Source: Panonychus citri
Taxonomy: Eukaryota > Arthropoda > Arachnida > Trombidiformes > Tetranychidae
Reading direction: 5' to 3'
Length of the DNA: 64,000 bases
Assembly: GCF_014898815.1 (NCBI RefSeq)
Contig: NW_026515546.1
Span: 1,474,501-1,538,500, forward strand
Shown here: positions 29,649 to 39,750 of the stretch, in pieces
How the letters are laid out: every line of letters starts with the position of its first letter
Numbering within the stretch: position 1 is the first letter of the stretch
Translations under genes and position numbers: made by a program
The notes under the pieces: model-generated
Database searches by the model: none
What the model was told of the DNA's origin: nothing
Seen by the model: only the letters and a program-made list of their open reading frames with translations

Positions 29649-30640
29649 ATGTCTACATCATTCAGAACACCACCAAATCCATCATCATTTTATCAAATCA
29701 ATCAACCTCATCACCTTCAACCTCATCTTCATCCTCATCTTCATCAACCATTTGAATCTAATCTTCATCGTAACTCATCATCAATATCATCATTTTTTAT
29801 CAAAGATATTTTAAATAATAATGATATTAATAAATATCAACCCATTCCCGCCGTTGAATCAGATGATGAGAATGATTTTTACGATTCTGATGATGATACA
29901 AGTGAACGTAGTTTCAGTAAAAGTGACAATAAAATTGGATTAAAAATGCAAAAGAAACAAAGAAAAGCTCGAACCGCTTTCACCGATCATCAATTACAGG
30001 TAAGAATTAGAGTTGATCAAGATCATCTTCTTCATTCATTCAGATTCTTTTGAATCATTAGTATTATTGAAAAAATATCTCTTTTTATTTCATGGAGATG
30101 AAATGAATGGAAATGAATGAAAATGAATAAGAATGAATAAGAATAGAAATGGAAATGAAAATGGAAAAGATTGTAACTTGTTTTTGTTTATTTTGTTTCT
30201 CGTTTTCTTTGTGAGTTTAGACTTTAGAGAAAAGTTTCGAGCGAGCCAAATATTTATCGGTTCAAGATCGAATGGAACTTGCAGCCAAATTGAACTTAAG
30301 TGACACCCAAGTGAAAACTTGGTACCAGAATCGTCGGACAAAATGGAAACGACAAACGGCCGTTGGTCTTGAGCTTTTAGCCGAAGCGGGTAATTACGCT
30401 GCAGTCCAACGGATGTTACAATCATCTCCTTACTGGATGAATCAGATCGCTAATTATGCCAATGGTTTACCTCGACCTGCACCAACATCGCCGACAATGT
30501 TACCTTTCGATATTTATTATCGCCAAGGTGGACCTGTACCTCCACCGCCGCCACCGGGATCTGATCCATCAAATTTGTATCCAAATTACATCTTCTCCTC
30601 ACCATCATCATCTTCATCCTCATCATCACCATCATCTTAA
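29649..30640 (+). CDS. BarH-like homeobox transcription factor, short copy
   Basis: Second Bar-class homeodomain protein. Exon 1 runs 29649-29999 and exon 2 30221-30640, joined in phase 0, for 256 aa. The start is the first true ATG after the TATA-like element. The N-terminus is short and lacks the Ser/Thr/Gln tracts of the partner gene. It keeps a His/Pro-rich patch (HLQPHLHPHLH), the FIL motif FFIKDIL, the acidic stretch and the same homeodomain with VKTWYQNRR, plus the TAVGLELLAEAGNYAA extension. The C-terminus ends in proline and serine runs that diverge from the other copy after the shared YYRQ. From 29851 to 30522 the DNA, including the 221-bp intron, is almost identical to the inverted partner. 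An AATAAA at 30807-30812 could be its poly(A) signal. Confidence 0.93.
29851..30522 (+). repeat. Right arm of Bar inverted repeat
   Basis: Partner of 26474-27144 in inverted orientation, with about 2.7 kb between the arms. It starts at the codons for VESDDEN and ends at YYR in the C-terminal region. Confidence 0.92.
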
Positions 30641-31257
30641 TTTTATCCACTCATCAGGAAACATAATTAATTGTTGAACTTGAAATGAAAATACTTTTCC
30701 AGTGGTCAGTTTTTTTTATCACATCATCACAAAGTCTCATTGTATGTTGGTCTTTGCTCACCTTTGGTAATGGTCAGTTGGTCATCTAATGAAAACTTAC
30801 CATCCAAATAAAAGTGATGATATTGTTCATAAGGATTGATTTTAATTGTAATAATTATCAACTTATATCAAAATCAATTGTAACTAAAAATCAATTTATT
30901 ATTATTTAAAATTGTAGAAATCAACTAACTATCATTAAATCACTAAATAAACAACTCAAGACGATATTCAGTTGACCACTTCAATTTGTAAGATAATCCA
31001 AACAATCAATTAATTTCTATCATTATTAAGACTAATAAAGAAATATTTTTGATTATAAAACAGCAAATGATTTAAAATTTATTGTCAATCAATTGAATTG
31101 ACACAAAATGATTAGATTTTCTCATTGTGTTTACATTTCCACATCCAATGTCCATTGACGTTAATTGGTCATTTAACAATAAGTGAAGGTCAGTTGTTGA
31201 ACATTTCAACTTAATCTTGGATTCAATTTATATATAAGTGAAAAAAGTGACCTCCGA
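30641..31257. other. 3' flank of the plus-strand Bar gene
   Basis: AT-rich, with no open frame of note. It holds a possible poly(A) signal (AATAAA, 30807-30812) and several TGGTCAGTT motifs. The 3' UTR of the minus-strand gene ending at 31258 must also end here. Confidence 0.5.
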
Positions 31258-32370
31258 TCAACCATAAGCCATAAGAATCTCATCAACCTGTCGATACATT
31301 TCAACATTATCGGCCTCAGGTCCACCGATAACTCGTAGTCTCATGAGGCGCCTGAAATTTTCCACCAAGTGTAACATTTTCGAGAAAGTTTTGAAAAATT
31401 GATTAATCAATTCATCTAAATCCTTGGTAGCCAAATAATGGATCAATTCACCTATTAATTAATGAGAAAATTAAAAAAAAACATAAAATCAATAAGAAGG
31501 AGAGTCAATAATAATTAGGAAAACATCAACACCTTTAACCTCATATAAACCTTAATGATCATCGACTGGTCAATATCTTATTTGTCGTTGGTCAGCTTAG
31601 TTATTTAAATTGCTACGATTCGAATAGTTAATCATAATAAAAATTTAGAAAAGTAATTATTATGTTTAAGAAGAAGAAGAAAAATTTTAAAGAATTGAAA
31701 TATTAGCATTGAAAAGGAAAATAACAAAAGGAATAATCTTATTGCACCCAATAGATTGACCATAACACCAAAGGGATACGAAGTGACCACAAGCAATAAA
31801 GTAATTAGCTGATCATGAGTCCGATCATTACTATTGACCAATAATGACCATTTTTATTGTCCATCTCATGGGAGCTTGACAAGGTTAAAGGTTATGTTGA
31901 AAGTGAAATAAATCACTGTCACAGTTTTGATGGATTAAAAATTGTATCTAAATTTAATTTAAATCATCAATTCAATTTAAATTCAAGGTAATTTCTCAAT
32001 ATTTTGGCAAACAAAACAAATCAACACAAGTCAAGGTTACTAATTAATCTTGAAATTAATTTGTAAATTGTAATTAAGGTTAAGAGGAAAGTGATGAAAG
32101 GTTAATTATTCTGATGATTGTTAATTGCTCACCTTTTTCAACTGAATTGTTTCCTATTCCATTGAGTCCAATTTTGATTATATCGCTTCGAATTGAATCT
32201 TGTGTCCAAAGGTATTTAATTATTTGGTAATGACAATCAAGTCGCTCTCGAACCTCGTTGATCGCTGTTTTAATTAATCCATAAACATGACAGGAAACTT
32301 TATCTAAACACAAGAAGAAACGTTCAATCTCACGAATATTTGATTCGATTTCAATGGTAATCACATCCAT
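31258..32370 (-). CDS. Small conserved-looking protein, function unassigned
   Basis: Two exons, 32370-32133 and 31451-31258, join in phase 1 (GTGAGC donor, AATAG acceptor) and give 143 aa with the stop at 31258-31260. The protein is mostly helical in character, with charged and hydrophobic residues alternating. It has no signal peptide or membrane segment. The N-terminal half is rich in Ile and Glu. The C-terminal half contains LIHYLATKDLDEL and ends in RVIGGPEADNVEMYRQ then VDEILMAYG. Normal composition, clean splice sites and matching phase argue for a real gene. I do not recognise the family. A small subunit of a larger complex is one possibility, which is inference only. It lies tail to tail with the short Bar gene and upstream-adjacent to the CAF-1 gene. 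Confidence 0.72.
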
Positions 32371-33005
32371 AATTACGATGATAATCAGCTAATTGTAACT
32401 TTATTCTTTTTGATGATCTGGAAGGAAGATTGTCAATGTAACCCAGATTTTGTGTAGAAAATCAGATAGAAAATTGTAATAGAAAATCAAGTAAACACAA
32501 AGAGATAGGGAATAGAAAACAGTGATTACTGTTGATCAAGTAAACAGAAATCAAACTGATGAAAGAGAAAAGTTAATTCACTTGTTAACACATTGATTAC
32601 GAAGAAGAGGAAATGGTTCGAGTAACAAGCAGAATTTAATCTGCAATTAGTTGAATAATAATCAAGATGGAACAGAGAGAGAGAGATAGAGAGACGAGAG
32701 AGCAATTTGCTTACGCGTGTATTAGTTATTTATAAAAATTTCCAAGGAGAAAGTAAATCGTATGATAATTAAGACCTCGAAAGATCCTTTTTGCTTTATT
32801 ATCAAACAATTTGGTTATTTATAGGAACCAGAAAATCGTAGAGAGGGAGAGACAGAGAAGAACCAGAAAAATCTTTGCAAGTAAAATCTGCATGGTAAAG
32901 GATTAACCTTGTTTTAATCACCTTTTCAAAAGAAAATTGCTTGATGAAGACATAATAATAATCATGGCTAATCAGTGTCACTCAGAAAATAACATATCTT
33001 GTCGA
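32371..33005. other. Intergenic spacer
   Basis: Short spacer between the start of the unassigned small gene and the stop of CAF-1 p60, both on the minus strand. It should contain the 3' UTR of CAF-1 p60 and the promoter of the small gene. GA runs occur near 32672-32700. No open frame is supported. Confidence 0.5.
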
Positions 33006-34765
33006 TTAACCGGAAATATCGTTTACTTTAACTGCTTCCTTATTAGAATCATCAACTTTTTGCATTCCTTCCTGATTAGAGAAAAGTCTTTTAACCTCAC
33101 TAGATGATTCTTTTGATGAATGAAACTTTTTCAATGGCGATTCTGCATTCGTTAAATCAACAACCTCTTTCCTTTTTACACTTCCTTTGATATCTGATTT
33201 ATCAAGTTTCCTAAAGAAATTGGTGATCTTTGTTACTTCAGGTGTCCTTTTTGGTTTAGATGCCGATGATTCCAGGGGAGAACGTTGATCGATATCTTGT
33301 CCTTCTTTCGCTGGACTTGAGGCACAACTATCATTTTGAGTGGAAACCTCGTATTTATAATAACTACCATTGTAGGGTATTCCAAATTCTGACTCATCAA
33401 AAATAATAAATGAACAATATCCATCGGTGGAAGAGATCATCAAAAGTCGACCATCATCAGACCAAGATATATCAGTTAGTCGAGTGTAGTGAATATTTGA
33501 AATCGAAGCGAAAGGTTCAATCTGTTGAGTGTCAAAAAGAAGAACTGATTCCTGGGTAGCGACTGCAAAGATAATTCTGTAGGGAAAACTATTGACAAAA
33601 AAAAGATAATTAATAAAATGAAAGTTATATAAGTTTAAAATATAATAAGTATAACTCACGGGAAAGGATTGGCTAAATCTTGTTTAAGCTCGAATCGTTG
33701 AGGACAACATTTAACTGCGGTGTTGTAAAGATTACCAGTTGATAAATAGTATTTAGGTCTGTTGATTAAAAGAAATATATTTATAATTAAACACATGAAC
33801 CTTTGAAAGAATAAATGAGATATAAGTTAAAATACTAACTTATTTATGCAATTTCTTGTAAATATGTGCACTGCATTAGTGAATTTGAAATTTTCTTCAT
33901 CCGGATCTAATTCTACGACTCCGGAGGGTGCGAATAATAGTTCACCACCAGGACTAAAGCAAACTCGTCTGGAATAAGTTGGTAGTGTATCATCATAGAA
34001 AAGTCGTGTCATTTTAACTTTATCCTCGTCAATTTTAACAGCAGATTTATAAACTTTGTAAATGAGCCTTTTCGACGATGTATTGAAAACACGAAGACTT
34101 CGATCAGTTGAAAGGGTTATAATATAGTTGTCAGCTGGGTCCCAAGCAACACCTTGAACATATCCTTTATGACCTGCAAGGTAACTAATACGAACTCCTT
34201 TATTTACATCCCAAACAATGGCATCATTATCAACTGAACCGGATAGTAAAAATTGACCATTTGGGGACCAGCAAAGATCAACAACATCTTCATTATGTCC
34301 TCTGAGAGTTTTATATAAGCACCAATCTTCAATGTTATTGTTACCATCAGGATCTTCAAAACAATTACCAGACCATAGTTTCTTATCACTTCCACTAGCA
34401 TCGTTATCACCAGTTACCATGGGCTCTCCAGATTTATCTTGAAGTTTCCAAACAAATATATTACCTTCATCATCACCAGAAGCAAAAAAATTGACATTAG
34501 ATGAAAATTTAACAACATTAATCGCTTTTGGATGCCTATTTAAATCGGCTAACGGCTCAATGGTGATTTGTTTCTTAAGTGTACAAGACGATCCACTAGT
34601 TGAGTCTAAAACACTGGGTAGAGACAAAGTTATCTTCCATACGACCAAATGTCTATCCGAACCAGAGGTAACAGCTTTGTACAAATTGGCGTCAATTTTT
34701 TTAATATCCAGTGAAAGAACAGGCTCTTGATTGTGCCAGGCAATCTCCGGAGTAAAAAGTTTCAT
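33006..34765 (-). CDS. CHAF1B: Chromatin assembly factor 1 subunit B (p60), WD40 protein
   Basis: WD-repeat subunit of CAF-1, the nuclear chaperone that deposits H3-H4 on newly replicated DNA. Exons 34765-33840, 33758-33660 and 33588-33006 join in frame to give 535 aa, close to the 559 aa of human p60. The start MKLFTPEIAWHNQEPVLSLD matches the family N-terminus. WD40 units follow, with family blocks such as TLRGHNEDVVDLCWSP, GHKGYVQGVAWDP and TLSTDRSLRVFN. The last exon begins at FPYRIIFAVATQESVLLFDT and contains ISSTDGYCSFIIFDESEFGIP. From about residue 395 the tail is disordered and charged, with a PCNA-box-like KITNFFRKL near residue 459. The gene is head to head with boule, and an E2F-like site lies upstream. 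Confidence 0.95.
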
Positions 34766-36092
34766 GATATCAGGTCTTCAAAGAATCAGATAAACACCGA
34801 AAAAAAAATAAACCAAAACAAACCAAGAATAAGAACCAACAAGGTGAAGTAAACCAAAAGAAAAGAAAAACGATAATAGCCAAATCAAGGTAAGAACCTT
34901 AACAAAGAACCAAAGAGGGAAAATAAATGAAGAATGGAAATAAAAAAAATCCAATAAAAAAAAGTAAGAGCCAAAAGAAAGAAAGAAAAAAAAAGATGAG
35001 AGATTTAATTTGACTTTTAATCCATGGAATTGGGATGATCACTGAAAAGTAATAAAATGGATCAAGAAATTACAAAGAACCAAAATTAATCGATTAACTG
35101 ATGATGGTAACTTGTTAATAGATGAAGAGAAATTAAAAAATTAACCATTTAATTAAGAAAAGAATGGAAATTAATTGAATTTACCAAATAGAAATTGATT
35201 AGAGAAAAGGTGATGAGAGAAAAAATTTTGTTCTCTGTTCTTTTTGGCGCCGGCGAGAAAAATTCTAAGGGACCGTTAGCATATCACGAATTCGAAAAGG
35301 AGGGAGAATGTAAGTGAGAATAGAAAATGAGAAGTGAGTCTGAAGGGAGAAAAGAAAAAGAGAAAAGAAAATCGGTTATTCTTTCTTTCTTTATTGTTGA
35401 TAAAGAGAATTAATTTTGTTTAAATTATTTAATTATTATTGCCAATTGTTTTTCTTTATTTCTAATTGATTAAATTTTCTATTATGATTTTTGCTAAATC
35501 TCAGTGATCACCTTTAATTGGAATTAATTTGTTTTCTTCTCTGTCATTTAAATTAATATCTAATTTTGTTTCTCTCTGTTTTGTTACCTTTATTTTTTTC
35601 TTCTCTTTCTCTTCTTCCCTGATCTCTCTTTCTTTTTCTAGAGCTTGTTTCTTTTTTCCCTATTTCTTGCTTCCCTTTTTTCTTTCTCTCTCTCTTCTTC
35701 ATCATCTTACTCTTGTGTCTCTTTTTTTTCTATCTTCTTTCCTCTCTCTCCCCCTTCTCTCTTTCTTTCTCTTTCTCTCTGTCTCTCTTGTTCTCTACAG
35801 TTCTCTGTCTGTTTTTGTTTCTTTCAGTGCTGGTTTTCTTTCTTTCTGCCTTTCTTTTTCACTCTCTCTCTCTCTCTTCACTATTGCTAAATTATTATTT
35901 ATTTATTTTTGAGCGTTTTGTGCTTTTTTTTGGTGATACGGGAATAGAGATTACCTTATAGACTGGTTCTCTATCTTTCTCTATTTTGACTTGAAAGAAT
36001 CTAAGGCTTGGTAAAAATTTATTGTTGATTTTTTTGTCTGTCTTCTTTCTTACTATTACTACTACTACTTCTACTCGTCTTTTGTTATACTT
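34766..36092. promoter_or_regulatory. Divergent promoter region of CAF-1 p60 and boule
   Basis: This 1.3 kb separates two divergent start codons. The CAF-1 side (34780-35000) is A-rich with AAACCAA/AAGAACCAA repeats. The centre holds the only GC-rich patch (35243-35256). The boule side (35550-36060) is a long pyrimidine tract of CTTT/TCTC repeats, likely its 5' UTR. Those repeats account for the Ser/Phe/Leu-only open frames at 35529-35961, which I do not call as genes. Confidence 0.6.
35243..35250 (+). promoter_or_regulatory. E2F-like site TTTGGCGC
   Basis: TTTGGCGCCGGCG at 35243-35255 matches the E2F/DP consensus TTTSGCGC and lies about 480 bp upstream of the CAF-1 p60 ATG. Replication-coupled chromatin genes are commonly E2F targets, so the placement makes sense. 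Binding is inferred. Confidence 0.45.
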
Positions 36093-38049
36093 ATGATAAT
36101 GAACTATCCTCGAGGTCTCAATGTTGGTCTACAATTAAAGGGATATCCTGGAATGAATCACATTGAGATGTCTTCATCGCCTATGTCAACTGCAGGAGCT
36201 CCCTGCTCAACCACAACAACATCGATCACCACATCATTACCATCAACCATTGTCCCTTTGATGGTCAACCATCACCACCATTCCCATCAACCTTCGACGA
36301 CTTTACATCCTGGTCATCACCATCTCACCGGAGCTCCTTTGGCTGGAATTACCAGTCACCACCATCACCATCATCATCACCAACAACAACAACAGCATCA
36401 CCATCAACAGCAACAGCAACATCAGCAACCACAACAATCCCATCATCATCATCAGCAACACTTTGGTACAACCATACCAAATCGAATTTTTGTTGGAGGA
36501 CTGTCCTCAGATGTATGTTCACAATTATTCTAATGGCCCATTTATTTCCTCTTTCTCTCTCTCTCTCTCACACACACACATTAGATCAATGTTTCTTTTT
36601 TTCTCAATTGCTTTTTTTCCTCTCTTATTATTGTTGTGCTAATCACTTTTTCTTCTCTTCTTTACAGACCACTGAAGCTGAGCTTCAAGAGCTATTCTCA
36701 GCCTATGGCAATGTAACCGCAGTCAAAATAATAAATGATAAAACTGGAGTGCCTAAAGGGTAAATTGATTAATTCTATTTTAATTCTCTCCATCTAAATA
36801 TTACCTTTTCATTGATGAGTTATTCACCCCCATTATTTTTTGCTGATTCAATTGATATCAAACTATAATCTGCCGGTGATATGTCTTACAATTGAAACAT
36901 TATTCTCAGCCATTTTTGTTTAGTACATGCATTCACATTGAGTTAATTTAATATAAATCAAGTCAAGTTCATTCAATGTTTCTATACTGTAAATACTCAC
37001 AGTATTTTGTATCAAAGGTCTTTGATCTTATCTATTTGGTTCGTGTTTCATTGCATAATTTTAACCAATGTTACTTCTGTATTCTCTTATTGGAACTGGC
37101 TCCGCCTTATCTTTTTATTCTAACATGAACCTTTCGAAATTTTTTACCTTATACTCTTATTAATATAAATATTGTTCTTAATTTTCTTATTTTTCTCTTC
37201 TAGTCTTTATCGTTATGGTTTTATAACCTTTCAAACCGATGATGAAGCTCGCCGGGCGCTCAAAGAATGTGATAATCTTCATTTGAAAGGCAAAAAATTG
37301 AATGTCGCCATTGCAATAAAAAAACAACAAATTCGTTTAGGTAAATAGTGTTTACTTTATCCAATCCTTTTATTTATCTTCTATATTTGTTATTTTAATT
37401 TTTTTTGTTAATCATTTCCTATTATTTTTTATAATCTCCTTTTTCCTTTTTTTTATATAAAGATGGGCTTTCTTTGGTAGCCAATGGCCCTCTTATGTAT
37501 CCAACAGTTGATGCTTTTCAATTAGCAGGTATACCAAATGAAGCTGGTCATCCATATAGTCTAGGTTGGGATCCTGCGGCAGCTATTCATGGGACACCAT
37601 CTCCAGCCAATTCTCTTTACAATTACATTTATCCGTATACTATTTATTCAGCTCCCCCATTACCTCTTCTTCAACATCCCTGTGGTACTTACCAGACTGC
37701 AGGGCCACCACATTTCCCTCCGATAAGCACTCATGTTGGTCCACCGCCTGTTTCTGGTCCAGCCCAAGTCCTTGGTCCACCCGGAACAAATTCAGCAGCA
37801 GCAGCTTCCGCTATGGGTCCTCCAACATCATACCATCCCTCATCGACAACTTCACCATACTATGCCGCGGCTGCTGCTGCCGCACTTGCCGCTGCCAATA
37901 ATGGGTCTCTTCCGTTATTACCTATAGCAAATGCTAATTCTGTAAATGCATTGGGTAACCAATTAAGGTGGGCTCCATCGCATCCACAAGCACTTAATGG
38001 AGTTATTCCTCTGGTCAACGATCCATCGTTAGCTGGATTAAATAAATGA
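36093..38049 (+). CDS. boule: Boule/DAZ-family RNA-binding protein
   Basis: DAZ-family RRM protein, a cytoplasmic translational regulator needed for meiosis in germ cells of other animals. Exons 36093-36512, 36668-36759, 37204-37340 and 37463-38049 join in frame to give 411 aa. The first about 130 residues are low complexity, rich in Thr, His and Gln. The RRM starts at NRIFVGGLSSD (RNP2 = IFVGGL). It continues through LFSAYGNVTAVKIINDKTG and YGFITF (RNP1 core) to KLNVAIAIKKQQIR, all typical of Boule. The C-terminal half is Pro/Ala/Tyr-rich with an alanine run. At 411 aa it is longer than human BOLL (about 283 aa) because of the N-terminal tract. As spliced, three residues (LYR) separate the KG from YGFITF at the exon 2/3 join. 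Two start codons (36093 and 36099) are in frame. Confidence 0.92.
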
Positions 38050-39424
38050 CTATAAAAAACTGCAGGAGGACTAATATGACAAGAGAATCTGACTGCACAA
38101 AAAAAAGAGATATAATTTAAAAGAAATTCCAATTCAAATTATTGCCCATCTTTTGATGGAATGCAACCAAAAAAAAGAGACACGAACACAAAATGATTGT
38201 CAATACTGTTCACACTTCCTCTCATCATCCTTTAGTGCATAGCATTGGACTGAATACTCCCCTGAGTAAATGTTTCGGACACAAGGGAGGAAAAAAGATA
38301 TTCGCAAGAAATGGTTGCTACATCTCACACAAAATTCACATACACACTCTTTCTCTATCTCTCGATATCTCTCACTTCCTTCATCTCTCTCCCTCTCTCT
38401 CACTCTCACTCTTTCTCTCTTCTCTCTCTTCTCTTATCTTTATCTTGCAACCTTCTCAACAGTCACCAATCAATTCTCAAGTCACTTTAAAAGCAAAAGA
38501 AAACAAATGGATTTCCATTGAATCTAAGTCTCCCTGTAATCAAAAGCAAGAAAAAAAAACGTTCATTGGTCTCACTGAATGTGATTAATGCTACTACGGT
38601 GCTATTCTGTGAATGAATAACCTAAACCAAAAACATTACAAACAATAATTCAACAAAAAGTCCTAATTGTGAGACTGAAATTGAATAGAAAATTAATACA
38701 ATTTACTTTGTCATCATTTGAACATACCACTTAAAAATAATACAAAACAAATTCTAAACCAATGATCAAAATTTTTCCTTTTTCTCTCTCCATTTAGCTC
38801 TAAATCCATTTAACAGGAAGATGAAAAGAAAATTAATTCTAATCAATTAGTTAAATTGCTCAAAGATAAAAAAGCCACAATTTGGGATGAAAAGAAAATC
38901 GTATTCGCGTTGATTTGGTTTAATTAATTATCGAAAATGCAAATATCGTGACATGTTAATTGATCGCGAGAAAAAGTCACAGACCAAACAATCAATTGGA
39001 TTAAAAGAAAAGGAATCAAAATTAATTGTAGATTAAATTGAGTCTCGGTAAATTGTTAATTGTGATTAATCTCGATGCGCATGATTGTCATACAATTGAA
39101 TCTTCACTGAAATAATAACATCAACCAGGGAAACAATTGAATCTCCCATTTAAATTGTGTATTCGTCTCTTTGTTTAGCAATTTAAATTGTGTTTCAATA
39201 CGATAATCAGTTGATCAACAATTGTAAATGTTTAATTTCAATTAACTGTTAATCCTTTTGCATTTGATTTGATCCAATTTAATCATCATTATTAAAAGAG
39301 TGACAGATATAGTGAGAGAGAGAGAGAAAGATCTACTCACTCAAATACACAAATCAATTGAGAATCAATAAGAAATATTATTAATTAAACTGTTGACCAA
39401 TAATTGATTAATTGCTGATTAATA
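38050..39424. other. boule 3' region and upstream of the secreted-precursor gene
   Basis: The stretch 38050-38600 directly follows the boule stop and looks like its 3' UTR, with A-rich tracts and a CT array at 38348-38430. The 131-aa open frame there is driven by that repeat and is not called. From 38600 on the sequence is AT-rich, with a GA run at 39314-39328. It should hold the promoter of the gene starting at 39425. Confidence 0.5.
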
Positions 39425-39716
39425 ATGGCAATTAAAAAATGTCCCTCTCATGGTTCACCATTTAGTAAACATTTAATTGGTTACCTGTTCATCTCAATTG
39501 TAGGACTACAATTGTCATCAGCAGGTAATTTGATTGATGAAGATGATAATCAAACTAATCAAATCTCATCAATTGAATCAATTGCATTAGTTGATAATGC
39601 GACTCTCATTAATTCAACCACAATGGTTTCACACAATCAAAATTCATCATCACAATCAACTGAATCATCAGCATCACCAAAACCATCATCATCATCAACC
39701 CCAACAGAATCACCAT

Positions 39717-39750
<34 letters not shown>

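Noticed and set aside
35529..35961. Ser/Phe/Leu frames upstream of boule
   Set aside because: Polypyrimidine leader read in three frames.
38193..38588. 131-codon frame after boule
   Set aside because: Follows the boule stop in a CT-repeat 3' UTR, with no domain.
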